Part shown: one piece after another, positions 25,262-34,346 of the stretch
Layout of the letters: each line of letters begins with the position of its first letter
Position numbering within the stretch: the stretch's first letter is position 1
From: Bacteroides eggerthii
GTDB lineage: Bacteria > Bacteroidota > Bacteroidia > Bacteroidales > Bacteroidaceae
Length of the DNA: 64,000 bases
Assembly (NCBI RefSeq): GCF_025146565.1
Contig: NZ_CP102258.1
Coordinates: forward strand, 3,938,001-4,002,000
Reading direction: 5' to 3'
The notes under the pieces: generated by a model
Databases searched by the model: none
The model's input: only the letters and a program-made list of their open reading frames with translations
What the model was told of the DNA's origin: nothing
Position numbers and translations under genes: made by a program

Positions 25262-25882
25262 ATGCAATATAACACTCAACAAAAACGGATGCCTTTACCA
25301 GAATATGGCCGCAGCATCCAAAATATGGTAGACCATGCCCTGACAATCGAGGACCGTTCCGAACGCCAACGTTGCGCAAACACAATCATCAACATCATGG
25401 GAAATATGTTTCCTCATTTGCGTGATGTACCCGACTTCAAACATAAACTTTGGGATCATCTTGCCATCATGTCCGATTTTAAGTTGGACATCGACTATCC
25501 ATACGAAATTATCCGCAAAGACAATCTGATAACCAAACCGGAAGTAGTTCCTTACCCCAGCACTAAAATCCGTTACCGCCATTACGGCCGTACTTTGGAA
25601 GTGCTGATCAAGAAAGCAATCGACTTCCCCGAAGGAGAAGAAAAACAGAATCTCGTTGCACTGATATGCAACCACATGAAGAAAGATTACATGTCTTGGA
25701 ACAAAGACACTGTCGATGACCGCAAAATAGCAGATGACCTCGCAGAACTGTCGGACGGCAAGCTGCAAATCACCGATAGTATTCTTCGCCTGATGGCCGA
25801 ACGGATCGAACAGAATTACCGTCCGAAGATGAACAATCAGAACAACAGGAACAACAACAGAAACAATAAAAGAAAGTACTAA
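25262..25882 (+). CDS. DUF4290 family protein
   Basis: 206 aa. The N-terminal LPEYGRSIQNMVDHALTIEDR and NMFPHLRDVPDFKHKLWDHLAIM blocks match the Bacteroidota-specific DUF4290 family. The tail is a low-complexity Asn/Arg/Lys stretch (MNNQNNRNNNRNN...). No signal peptide. It sits directly before murA (16 bases), a conserved pairing in the phylum that suggests a link to the cell wall, though its function is unknown. Confidence 0.85.
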   Translation: MQYNTQQKRMPLPEYGRSIQNMVDHALTIEDRSERQRCANTIINIMGNMFPHLRDVPDFKHKLWDHLAIMSDFKLDIDYPYEIIRKDNLITKPEVVPYPSTKIRYRHYGRTLEVLIKKAIDFPEGEEKQNLVALICNHMKKDYMSWNKDTVDDRKIADDLAELSDGKLQITDSILRLMAERIEQNYRPKMNNQNNRNNNRNNKRKY

Positions 25883-25898
25883 AATCTAAAATCATACC

Positions 25899-27203
25899 AT
25901 GGCATCATTTGTTATAGAAGGCGGACACAGCCTCTCCGGTGACATTTATCCTCAAGGGGCAAAGAACGAGGTGTTGCAGATAATCTGCGCCACGCTGCTC
26001 ACTGCCGAAGAAGTGACTGTACACAACATACCGGATATACTGGACGTGAACAACCTGATTCAATTGATGCGGGATATGGGAGTGAACGTTTCAAAGAAAG
26101 ATATCGATACATATAGCTTTCAGGCTGCCAATGTAGATTTGACCTATCTGGAAAGCGATGAATTCCTGAAACGGTGCTCCAGCCTGCGCGGTTCGGTTAT
26201 GCTGGTAGGACCAATGGTAGCACGTTTCGGCAAGGCTATGATTTCCAAGCCGGGCGGAGACAAGATAGGTCGCCGCCGCCTGGATACGCATTTCATCGGT
26301 ATACAGAATTTGGGAGCAGACTTCGCGTATAACGAAAAGCGGGAAGTCTACGAAATATCCGCCCGACAGTTACAGGGCACTTATATGCTGCTGGATGAAG
26401 CATCTGTAACGGGAACGGCCAATATCCTAATGGCAGCTGTACTGGCAAAAGGGAAAACCACCATTTACAATGCCGCATGCGAACCCTATATACAGCAATT
26501 ATGCCGGATGCTGAACCGCATGGGAGCCCGGATAGAGGGCATCGCCTCCAATCTGCTCACCATTGAAGGTGTGGATGAGCTGCATGGAACAGAGCATACT
26601 ATCCTTCCGGACATGATTGAAGTAGGAAGTTTCATCGGCATGGCAGCCATGACGAAAAGCGAACTCACCATCAAGAATGTCTCACACGAAAATCTGGGTA
26701 TTATCCCCGACAGCTTCCGACGCCTGGGCATCAAAATGGAGCAGCGCGGTGACGACATTCACGTTCCTGCACAGGAAACCTACCAGATAGAGTCTTTCAT
26801 TGACGGTTCCATTATGACAATTGCCGATGCCCCATGGCCCGGACTCACTCCGGACCTGCTGAGTGTGTTGCTTGTGGTTGCCACACAAGCAAAAGGCAGT
26901 GTGCTGATACATCAAAAAATGTTCGAAAGCCGCCTGTTTTTTGTGGACAAGCTGATAGACATGGGGGCACAAATCATCCTATGCGATCCTCACCGGGCCG
27001 TAGTGATCGGGCACAATCATGGTTTCAGACTGCGTGGCGGAAACATGACATCTCCGGACATTCGTGCCGGCATCGCCTTACTGATAGCCGCCATGAGTGC
27101 CGACGGAATCAGCCGTATACACAATATCGAACAGATAGACCGCGGATACCAGGATATAGAAAGGCGGTTGAATTCGCTCGGAGCAAGAATAACAAGAATA
27201 TGA
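25899..27203 (+). CDS. murA: UDP-N-acetylglucosamine 1-carboxyvinyltransferase, Cys-to-Asp type
   Basis: 434 aa. It performs the first committed step of peptidoglycan synthesis, moving enolpyruvate from PEP to UDP-GlcNAc. Conserved blocks are PQGAKNEVLQII (K22-N23), MLVGPMVARFG, RLDTHFIGIQNLGA and SPDIRAG. The loop that in E. coli reads PGGC115 reads PGGD here, so the catalytic/fosfomycin-binding Cys is Asp-121 (codon 26259-26261). The same change makes the mycobacterial and chlamydial enzymes fosfomycin-insensitive. It is co-directional and close-packed with DUF4290 and rimM. Confidence 0.95.
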   Translation: MASFVIEGGHSLSGDIYPQGAKNEVLQIICATLLTAEEVTVHNIPDILDVNNLIQLMRDMGVNVSKKDIDTYSFQAANVDLTYLESDEFLKRCSSLRGSVMLVGPMVARFGKAMISKPGGDKIGRRRLDTHFIGIQNLGADFAYNEKREVYEISARQLQGTYMLLDEASVTGTANILMAAVLAKGKTTIYNAACEPYIQQLCRMLNRMGARIEGIASNLLTIEGVDELHGTEHTILPDMIEVGSFIGMAAMTKSELTIKNVSHENLGIIPDSFRRLGIKMEQRGDDIHVPAQETYQIESFIDGSIMTIADAPWPGLTPDLLSVLLVVATQAKGSVLIHQKMFESRLFFVDKLIDMGAQIILCDPHRAVVIGHNHGFRLRGGNMTSPDIRAGIALLIAAMSADGISRIHNIEQIDRGYQDIERRLNSLGARITRI

Positions 27204-27239
27204 TGACAAGGTGATTAAGTGGTAAGCTGATAGAACGAT

Positions 27240-27776
27240 ATGATACGAAAAGAAGAAGTTTATAAGATAGGTATATTCAACAAGCCTCATGGTATTCATG
27301 GAGAATTGTCATTCACCTTTACGGATGACATTTTCGACCGCGTGGAAGCTGAATATCTCATTTGCTTGTTGGACGGGATATTTGTACCGTTCTTTATAGA
27401 AGAATATCGTTTTCGGTCGGACACTACGGCTCTCGTCAAACTTGAAGGAGTAGATACAGCCGAACGTGCACGCATGTTCACCAACATTGAGGTTTATTTT
27501 CCGGTGAAGCATGCGGAAGAAGCCGGACCGGGAGAGCTTAGTTGGGATTTCTTCGTAGGGTTCCGCATGGAAGAAATTCATTACGGCAAGTTAGGCGAAG
27601 TGACGGACGTGGATACCGCTACCCTGAATACACTGTTCGTGGTAGATTATAAAGGAGAAGAGCTACTGATTCCGGCACAGGAAGATTTTATTATAGATAT
27701 TGACCGGAAGCATAAAGTCATTACGATGGACCTGCCGGAAGGGTTATTGGCTTTGGACGATATGGAAGAGGTGTAG
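27240..27776 (+). CDS. rimM: Ribosome maturation factor RimM
   Basis: 178 aa, full length. It binds ribosomal protein S19 and assists 16S rRNA/30S maturation. The N-terminal [15 protein letters not shown] block and the C-terminal PRC-barrel ([11 protein letters not shown], then [13 protein letters not shown]) are clear. It follows murA by 36 bases. Confidence 0.93.
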   Translation: MIRKEEVYKIGIFNKPHGIHGELSFTFTDDIFDRVEAEYLICLLDGIFVPFFIEEYRFRSDTTALVKLEGVDTAERARMFTNIEVYFPVKHAEEAGPGELSWDFFVGFRMEEIHYGKLGEVTDVDTATLNTLFVVDYKGEELLIPAQEDFIIDIDRKHKVITMDLPEGLLALDDMEEV

Positions 27777-27855
27777 AACAGGTGTGCAATAAAGCAATAA
27801 AAAGTCGGTAAGGCAATAAGATTCAATTTACAAATAGCAAAACAAAAGTATATAA

Positions 27856-28725
27856 GTGACAGCAAATAAGAAGAAAAAAAGAAGAAAGGCTTTTTGGAGT
27901 AATATCAAGTTCAAGTACAGACTGACCATTACGAATGAGAATACCCTTGAGGATATTATCACGTTGCGTGTGTCCAAACTGAACGGGCTCTCCGTTTTGC
28001 TTTCCGTACTGACGATACTCTTTCTGGTTGCTTCCCTGATTGTTGCTTTTACCCCATTGCGCAACTATCTGCCCGGATACATGAACAGTGAAATTCGTGC
28101 GCAGGTTGTGGAGAATGCCTTGCGTGTAGATTCTCTCCAGCAGTTGGTAGACAGGCAGAACCTGTACATAATGAATATCCAAGATATTTTCCAAGGTAAA
28201 ATAAAAGCCGATACCATCCACTCCATCGACTCGCTGACCACTGTGCGTGAAGACTCACTCATGGAGCGGACGCAACGCGAAGCGGAATTCCGTAAGCAAT
28301 ACGAAGAAACGGAAAAATACAACCTGACAAGTATCACCTCCCGCCCCGATGTGGACGGATTGATATTCTACCGCCCCACCCGCGGCATGATTTCATCTCC
28401 TTTCAATGCAGAAAAGAAGCATTTCGGAACAGATATAGCCGCCAATCCGGGTGAAAGTGTATTGGCAACTTTGGACGGGACAGTCATCCTAAGTACCTAT
28501 ACAGCCGAAACCGGCTATTTGATAGAAGTACAGCACAATCAGGATTTTGTGTCTGTCTACAAGCATTGCGGTTCCCTCCTGAAACGTGAAGGCGATATCG
28601 TAAAAGGCGGAGAAGCCATTGCATTAGTAGGGAACACCGGACAACAGACCACCGGACCTCATCTGCACTTCGAGCTATGGCATAAAGGAAGAGCTGTGAA
28701 TCCGGAACTTTATATTGTATTTTGA
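27856..28725 (+). CDS. M23 family metallopeptidase with membrane anchor
   Basis: 289 aa with a GTG start, fixed by an in-frame TAA directly before it and by the conserved basic N-terminus. One membrane helix (about 46-66) is followed by a coiled-coil-like stretch (about 80-155) and a C-terminal LytM/M23 domain. Zinc ligands are His-189 and Asp-193 (HFGTD) and His-271 (HLHFE, 269-273). It is expected to cut peptidoglycan cross-links or to activate amidases in the periplasm. It lies between rimM and dxr, as is usual in Bacteroides. Confidence 0.88.
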   Translation: MTANKKKKRRKAFWSNIKFKYRLTITNENTLEDIITLRVSKLNGLSVLLSVLTILFLVASLIVAFTPLRNYLPGYMNSEIRAQVVENALRVDSLQQLVDRQNLYIMNIQDIFQGKIKADTIHSIDSLTTVREDSLMERTQREAEFRKQYEETEKYNLTSITSRPDVDGLIFYRPTRGMISSPFNAEKKHFGTDIAANPGESVLATLDGTVILSTYTAETGYLIEVQHNQDFVSVYKHCGSLLKREGDIVKGGEAIALVGNTGQQTTGPHLHFELWHKGRAVNPELYIVF

Positions 28726-28794
28726 GAGTGAAATATTTAGGTATAAAGTATGAAGTATAAGATATAAAATCTGAAATCATAAATTATAAAGCTG

Positions 28795-29952
28795 ATGAAG
28801 AAACAAATTGCCATACTTGGCTCTACCGGTTCTATCGGTACGCAGGCATTGCAAGTCATAGAGGAACATCCTGACCGGTACGAAGCCTACGTGCTGACAG
28901 CCAACAACCGGGTGGATGATCTGATTGCCCAGGCCCGTAAGTTCAAGCCTGAAGCAGTGGTAATAGCAAACGAAACCAAATATCAACAACTGAAAGACGC
29001 TCTTGCCGACCTGCCTATCAAAGTATATGCCGGCGAGGAAGCCTTGTGCCAGATTGTAGCGGAAACTCCCATTGACATAGTGTTGACCGCCATGGTGGGT
29101 TATGCCGGACTGAAACCGACCATGAACGCCATCCGCGCACGTAAAGTAATAGCCCTTGCCAACAAAGAGACATTGGTCGTGGCAGGCGAACTCATCAATG
29201 ACCTGGCACGTTTCAGCGGTACTCCAATCCTGCCGGTAGACTCCGAGCACTCTGCTGTGTTCCAGTGTTTGACCGGAGAGGCAGACAACCCTATCGAAAA
29301 AGTTATACTGACAGCTTCCGGCGGCCCGTTCCGCACCTGCACAATGGAGCAGCTTGCCACCGTAACCAAAGCACAGGCCCTGAAACATCCCAACTGGGAT
29401 ATGGGAGCCAAAATCACCATAGACTCCGCTTCCATGATGAACAAAGGTTTCGAAGTGATTGAAGCCAAATGGCTGTTCGGTGTACGTCCCGATCAAATAG
29501 AAGTAGTGGTACATCCGCAATCAGTCATTCACTCAATGGTACAGTTTGAGGACGGAGCAGTGAAGGCACAGTTGGGGATGCCGGATATGCGCCTGCCCAT
29601 CCAATACGCTTTCTCATATCCCGAACGCCTGAAAGCATCTTTCCCGCGGCTGGACTTCAAGCTCTGCACAGACTTGACATTTGAGCAACCGGATACAAAA
29701 CGTTTCCGTAACCTGGCACTGGCATACGAAGCGTTGCATCGCGCAGGCAACATGCCATGCATCGTCAATGCCGCCAATGAAATAGTGGTAGCCGCTTTCT
29801 TGCGTGACGAAATATCCTTCCTTGGCATGAGTGATGTCATTGAAAAGACAATGGCACACGTATCCTTCATACAAAAGCCTACCTACGAAGACTATGTAGC
29901 AACGGATGCGGAAGCCCGGCGGATAGCAAAAGAACTGATAAATGGAAATTGA
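28795..29952 (+). CDS. dxr: 1-deoxy-D-xylulose 5-phosphate reductoisomerase
   Basis: 385 aa. It converts DXP to MEP with NADPH in isoprenoid synthesis. NADPH loop LGSTGSIGTQAL (8-19), metal site LPVDSEHSA (Asp-149, Glu-151), and HPNWDMGAKITIDSAS as the substrate block. The gap before it is AT-rich and holds no promoter of note; rseP follows after 44 bases, the common dxr-rseP pairing. Confidence 0.95.
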   Translation: MKKQIAILGSTGSIGTQALQVIEEHPDRYEAYVLTANNRVDDLIAQARKFKPEAVVIANETKYQQLKDALADLPIKVYAGEEALCQIVAETPIDIVLTAMVGYAGLKPTMNAIRARKVIALANKETLVVAGELINDLARFSGTPILPVDSEHSAVFQCLTGEADNPIEKVILTASGGPFRTCTMEQLATVTKAQALKHPNWDMGAKITIDSASMMNKGFEVIEAKWLFGVRPDQIEVVVHPQSVIHSMVQFEDGAVKAQLGMPDMRLPIQYAFSYPERLKASFPRLDFKLCTDLTFEQPDTKRFRNLALAYEALHRAGNMPCIVNAANEIVVAAFLRDEISFLGMSDVIEKTMAHVSFIQKPTYEDYVATDAEARRIAKELINGN

Positions 29953-29996
29953 TAGTTAAACAATAAATTGTAAATCATAAAATAATAAATAATTAG

Positions 29997-31328
29997 ATGG
30001 AAACATTCTTGATTCGTGCCCTGCAACTCATTATGAGCCTTTCGTTGCTCGTCATCATTCATGAAGGAGGGCACTTTCTCTTCGCTCGCTTATTCAAAAC
30101 ACGAGTTGAAAAGTTCTGCTTATTCTTTGACCCCTGGTTCACCCTATTCAAATTTAAACCGAAAAACAGCGAAACAGAATACGGCATCGGCTGGCTGCCT
30201 TTAGGCGGATATGTCAAAATTGCCGGTATGATAGACGAATCTATGGATACCGAGCAGATGAAACAGCCGGTGCAACCTTGGGAGTTTCGCGCCAAACCGG
30301 CATGGCAACGTCTTCTGATCATGGTGGGCGGCGTGCTGTTCAACTTTATCTTAGCACTGTTCATTTACTCCATGATACTCTTTACGTGGGGTTCAGAATA
30401 TGTTCCCTTGCAAAAAGTGGCATTGGGTATGGACTTCAACGAAACAGCCAAAGCCGTTGGTTTCCGCGACGGTGACATACTGGTTTCCGCCGATGGCGTT
30501 CCTTTGGAGCGTTACAACAGTGACATGCTGACCAGCATTGTTGATGCCCGTCAAGTAACCGTATTGCGCAACGGAAGCGAAGCCTCCATCTATATCCCTG
30601 AAGACATGATGGAGCGCCTGCTTGCAGACAGCGTGCGCTTTGCCTCTTTCCGCACTCCGTTTGTGATAGACAGTATCCCAGCCGGTACTCCTGCCTCCCT
30701 TGCCGGACTGTTGCCGGGTGACAACATTACCCACGTGGACGGAAAGGCAATCTCCTACTCCGACTTTGAAGAGGACAAGATGCGCCGCAAACAAACCAAT
30801 GCATCGCACGACCTGCACTTAACGTATATCCGCAACGGCGTTACAGATACACTGACACTGACCAGCGACTCCTTATACAATATAGGAGTATACCCAACCA
30901 TGCAAACATCCAAATTGCTGCCTATCGTGAAAGAAGAATACAGCTTCTTCGCTTCTATCCCTGCCGGAATATCCCTGGGAGTAAGCACGCTGAAAGGTTA
31001 CGTCAGCCAGATGAAGTATCTTTTCTCCAAAGAGGGCGTTAAGCAACTCGGCGGTTTCGGAACAATCGGCAGTATCTTCCCTGCAACGTGGGACTGGCAT
31101 CAGTTCTGGTACATGACGGCATTCCTTTCCATTATCCTTGCTTTCATGAATATCCTGCCCATTCCGGCATTGGACGGCGGACATGTTTTATTCCTGATCT
31201 ACGAGATTGTGGCACGCCGTAAACCCAGCGACAAGTTCATGGAACGTGCGCAAATGGTAGGTATGTTCCTGCTGTTTGGCCTACTTATTTGGGCAAACTT
31301 CAACGATATTCTCCGGTTCTTCTTCTGA
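29997..31328 (+). CDS. rseP: RIP metalloprotease RseP (site-2 protease)
   Basis: 443 aa. An intramembrane zinc protease that cleaves anti-sigma factors or other membrane-spanning substrates. Zinc motif HEGGH (22-26) in the first helix, PDZ-like domains in the middle (about 130-300), and the second active-site helix with PALDGGHVLF near residue 390. It is the last gene of the tsaB-rseP series and ends in the hairpin array at 31349-31434. Confidence 0.94.
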   Translation: METFLIRALQLIMSLSLLVIIHEGGHFLFARLFKTRVEKFCLFFDPWFTLFKFKPKNSETEYGIGWLPLGGYVKIAGMIDESMDTEQMKQPVQPWEFRAKPAWQRLLIMVGGVLFNFILALFIYSMILFTWGSEYVPLQKVALGMDFNETAKAVGFRDGDILVSADGVPLERYNSDMLTSIVDARQVTVLRNGSEASIYIPEDMMERLLADSVRFASFRTPFVIDSIPAGTPASLAGLLPGDNITHVDGKAISYSDFEEDKMRRKQTNASHDLHLTYIRNGVTDTLTLTSDSLYNIGVYPTMQTSKLLPIVKEEYSFFASIPAGISLGVSTLKGYVSQMKYLFSKEGVKQLGGFGTIGSIFPATWDWHQFWYMTAFLSIILAFMNILPIPALDGGHVLFLIYEIVARRKPSDKFMERAQMVGMFLLFGLLIWANFNDILRFFF

Positions 31329-31348
31329 TGAGATAGGATATAAAAAAA

Positions 31349-31434
31349 CACATCATCTGTTCCGGCAGAACAGATGATGTGTTTAAGGCAAACAGATGAT
31401 GCATTTCCAGCAAACGCATCATCTGTTTTTTTTA
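31349..31434. repeat. Array of 22-bp units forming two hairpins and a terminator
   Basis: Four 22-bp units start at 31349, 31371, 31393 and 31415: 14-bp blocks (ACACATCATCTGTT, ACAGATGATGTGTT, ACAGATGATGCATT, ACGCATCATCTGTT) plus 8-bp linkers. Units 1/2 form a perfect 16-bp stem (31347-31362 with 31370-31385) and units 3/4 a 13-bp stem (31391-31403 with 31417-31429) ending in seven or more T. It separates convergent rseP and ddh. The unit length and block sequence match the array at 12935-13040. Confidence 0.82.
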
Positions 31435-31439
31435 TGCTC

Positions 31440-32339
31440 TTATACCAAATGTGCAATCCACTCCTCGCGGTCGCCCGGCAGAAGGTCAATGACGGGAATC
31501 TCCACCATTGTGTAGCAACCCGGTTGCTGACGCATGGCGGCACGCGCCACGCACACCAGCACTTGTGCTGTGAGGGCAGGGTTGTTGATACGCATATTGA
31601 ATTCGAACAACTGGTTCTGAGTTTTCCCGGAAACGCCCTTGCGAGTCAGGTTCACCCCATGTCCCATATCGAGCAATGCATCCACGCTCGGAACAAGCTT
31701 CACATGCGTCTCATCGTTCACGAAATACGGGTCTGCCTTGATAGCGGCAGCTACCTTGTCGAACTCATAGCCGTCGTTCAGCTCAATGTAAACCATACGG
31801 CGGTGTATGCCCGTACCGGTAGGAATGGTCATTGAGAGTGCTGCTTTCACGCCTTCAATAGCTTTCACCGCTACCGTATGTCCCATGCTCATACCCGGAC
31901 CAAAGTTAGTGTACGTAATACCTTTCGGGGCAATAGCTTCCAGCAAGGTACGCACAACGGAGTCACTTCCCGGATCCCAACCGGCAGAAATAACAGACAC
32001 TGTGTTATGAGCTTTCGCCTCGGCATCCAACGTGCGGCGCAATGCCGGAATACCTGTATGGATGTCGAAACTATCTACTGTATGAATTCCCAATGCCAAT
32101 ATTTCTTTGGCATATTTCTCAACGCTGCGAGTAGGGGTACAAAGGATTGCAACATCCACATCCTTCAACTCTTTAATATCTTTCACTACGGAATACTCAC
32201 TCAGTTCTGCAGGACGGTTCTCTGCTCCTGCACGACGCACCACTCCGGCGATTTCAAAATCGGGAGCTGCCTGCAACGCCTCAAGTACAAAATGTCCGAT
32301 ATTGCCATAACCAACGATGGCTGCTCTTACTTTTTTCAT
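31440..32339 (-). CDS. ddh: meso-diaminopimelate D-dehydrogenase
   Basis: 299 aa from MKKVRAAIVGYGNIG; a TTG eight codons upstream is in frame but the Rossmann strand fixes this start. It aminates tetrahydrodipicolinate with NADPH in one step to meso-DAP, a shortcut in lysine and peptidoglycan synthesis. Signatures are GYGNIG, CTPTRSVEKYAKEIL, DSFDIHTGIP and SAGWDPGSDS. A -7 box (TACTTTTG on the bottom strand, 32389-32382) lies just upstream. Monocistronic. Confidence 0.93.
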   Translation of the reverse strand: MKKVRAAIVGYGNIGHFVLEALQAAPDFEIAGVVRRAGAENRPAELSEYSVVKDIKELKDVDVAILCTPTRSVEKYAKEILALGIHTVDSFDIHTGIPALRRTLDAEAKAHNTVSVISAGWDPGSDSVVRTLLEAIAPKGITYTNFGPGMSMGHTVAVKAIEGVKAALSMTIPTGTGIHRRMVYIELNDGYEFDKVAAAIKADPYFVNDETHVKLVPSVDALLDMGHGVNLTRKGVSGKTQNQLFEFNMRINNPALTAQVLVCVARAAMRQQPGCYTMVEIPVIDLLPGDREEWIAHLV

Positions 32340-32511
32340 CTTTTTATCGGTTTTAGTTATCAACTTTCTATTTTATGAGGACAAAAGTAAGCATTTTCAT
32401 TTATATCTTAGTAAAGAAAGGGACAAGTTTTACAGAGTTTTTCTTTTTTTAGAGTCTAAAAGTCAATAATAATTCCTACATTCGCCAATTAATAGGTCAT
32501 AAAGTGGTAAT

Positions 32512-33108
32512 ATGATAGAATACATAAAAGGCGAAATCGCCGAACTAAGTCCGGCAAACGCAATTATAGACTGTAACGGCCTGGGATATGCCGTCAATAT
32601 CTCCTTGAACACATATGCCGCCATACAAGGGAAAAAGGAGTGCAAGCTGTACATCTACGAAGCCATCCGCGAAGACGCGTACGTTCTTTACGGGTTTATC
32701 GACAAACAAGAACGCGAACTGTTCCTACTATTGATTTCCGTATCAGGCATCGGAGGCAATACGGCCCGCATGATCCTTTCGGCCCTGTCCCCTTCCGAAT
32801 TGATAAACGCCATCAGTACAGGAAATGCCAATCTGCTGAAAACAGTAAAAGGCATCGGTCTAAAAACCGCCCAACGTGTGATAGTCGATTTGAAAGACAA
32901 GATAAAGCCCGGTGGAATAGCCGCCGGAACAACCGATATCTCCGCCTTCACTGCCGCCAATGCACAGGTGCAGGAAGAAGCCATAGCCGCCCTCACAATG
33001 CTGGGATTTGCACAGGCCCCTTCACAAAAGGTTGTAATGGCCATTTTAAAGGAAGATGCCGGCGCTCCGGTGGAGCAAGTCATCAAACTGGCTCTGAAAA
33101 GGCTATAA
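32512..33108 (+). CDS. ruvA: Holliday junction branch-migration protein RuvA
   Basis: 198 aa, standard length. The N-terminal OB fold ([20 protein letters not shown]), two helix-hairpin-helix motifs ([14 protein letters not shown] and [19 protein letters not shown]) and the C-terminal domain III ([12 protein letters not shown]) are all present. It binds Holliday junctions and loads RuvB. ruvB is not in the window. Confidence 0.95.
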   Translation: MIEYIKGEIAELSPANAIIDCNGLGYAVNISLNTYAAIQGKKECKLYIYEAIREDAYVLYGFIDKQERELFLLLISVSGIGGNTARMILSALSPSELINAISTGNANLLKTVKGIGLKTAQRVIVDLKDKIKPGGIAAGTTDISAFTAANAQVQEEAIAALTMLGFAQAPSQKVVMAILKEDAGAPVEQVIKLALKRL

Positions 33109-33144
33109 TCCCAATACATAATTATTCACACATAAAAACAAACA

Positions 33145-34143
33145 ATGAAACCAACTCTTATCTCCATGAAGCAATGGCTAAGCGCCAATGAACGTACACG
33201 TACGCTGCCCGGTGACCAATGGTACATCAATTTTGCAGCAAAAGTATTTCCGATAGTAAAACAATCTCTGTTATTTAAAGAAAATGACTACATGCAGAAG
33301 AATGTAACGATCTCGCTCTGCATGTACTTTCAGGACGCCATTGCCCAAACAGGAGGTTGGAAGATATTCTCCGAATCATACTATTCGTTATACAACACGT
33401 ATCTTCCTTTTTATCAGCTATCGGACGGTTATATTCCTGATGAGATTAATAAAGAAGACATAGCATTCGTGTTGTGGACGTTAAAGTCCCATGCCGCACT
33501 CTACGAACCGGACGAATATACACTGCAAGACCCGTATGATAAAGACTTGTTGGCTTTAGCCCAAGAGGTCTACACACTAATGGATGAGGATTTTGAAAAG
33601 GCTCCCATTAATGAAGAGCCTTCCTCCATGCTATGGGTAATGGGCCCTGACTTGTTGGAGATGCCTTTAACTCCCCTCCCCGAAATCACACCGGAAACGA
33701 AGCTGAGCAAGAACGCCGAATATTGTCTGGAGTATAGCGGGGGCAAACCGTTGCTGTATTTTGCCACCTACAAAGAACTATGCAAATTCTTTGTTGATGT
33801 CTTAAAGTGGGAGAACTCCCCTTCTTCCCTACTTCCTGACCTGCAGGATAAAAAAGAATTTGTAGTATACGCCAATGCCAAAGGCATGCTAATAGCGCAT
33901 AATGTAGCCGCCTATTTTTGTGAAGAACATAATCCGATGTACAACGCCGAACGCGCTGCCGCCGAAGGCTACAAACTCTTTTGTCGTCCGGAAGCCTGCC
34001 CGTTCGACCTGATAAAATATGGAATGGCCAAAGGGATATTGCCGGATGTACAGCTTCCTTTCCCCAACGGCAAAGAAATATTGCACCGGAATTGGGACTT
34101 TATCGCCCGTTATTACTTATGCGAGTATTATGAAGGGGACTAA
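33145..34143 (+). CDS. Uncharacterised protein, DUF3843-like
   Basis: 332 aa. Cytoplasmic by composition, rich in aromatic and acidic residues. It begins LISMKQWLSANERTRTLPGDQWYINFAAK, and has a WTLKSHAALYEPDEY block and a C-terminal NWDFIARYYLCEYYEG end. I associate this with Bacteroidota DUF3843, with moderate certainty. It follows ruvA by 36 bases and may share its transcript. No catalytic motif is seen. Confidence 0.6.
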   Translation: MKPTLISMKQWLSANERTRTLPGDQWYINFAAKVFPIVKQSLLFKENDYMQKNVTISLCMYFQDAIAQTGGWKIFSESYYSLYNTYLPFYQLSDGYIPDEINKEDIAFVLWTLKSHAALYEPDEYTLQDPYDKDLLALAQEVYTLMDEDFEKAPINEEPSSMLWVMGPDLLEMPLTPLPEITPETKLSKNAEYCLEYSGGKPLLYFATYKELCKFFVDVLKWENSPSSLLPDLQDKKEFVVYANAKGMLIAHNVAAYFCEEHNPMYNAERAAAEGYKLFCRPEACPFDLIKYGMAKGILPDVQLPFPNGKEILHRNWDFIARYYLCEYYEGD

Positions 34144-34255
34144 AAGGACACAACCACATCCCCGCCGGAACAATAAAGCCCAACCGACGGGAAAAAGAAT
34201 AGGCAAATCCAAACCCTCAAAAGCCAACAACCAATTGAACAGAAGAGTGAAGTGA
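34130..34255 (+). CDS. Possible tiny basic protein
   Basis: 41 codons, beginning inside the end of the DUF3843-like gene (ATG at 34130). The product is strongly basic (MKGTKRTQPHPRRNNKAQP..., ending NNQLNRRVK) and contains no hydrophobic segment. It could be a coupled nucleic-acid-binding peptide or a chance frame; the overlap and the basic bias are the only support. Confidence 0.25.
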   Translation: MKGTKRTQPHPRRNNKAQPTGKRIGKSKPSKANNQLNRRVK

Positions 34256-34263
34256 GGAAATTT

Positions 34264-34337
34264 AATGATTAGTGATTTGTTTGTGTTTAAGTTATATCAT
34301 TGTCCGCATGAAAAGCACAGACAAATCACTAATCATT
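34264..34337. terminator. Bidirectional hairpin built from AATCACTAAT repeats
   Basis: AATGATTAGTGATTTGT (34264-34280) pairs perfectly over 17 bp with ACAAATCACTAATCATT (34321-34337). It lies between convergent genes (33145+ and 34347-), and an extra AATCACTAATC copy follows at 34338. The loop is 40 nt, so it may act as a cruciform or RNA-stabilising stem as well as a terminator. Confidence 0.55.
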
Positions 34338-34346
34338 AATCACTAA

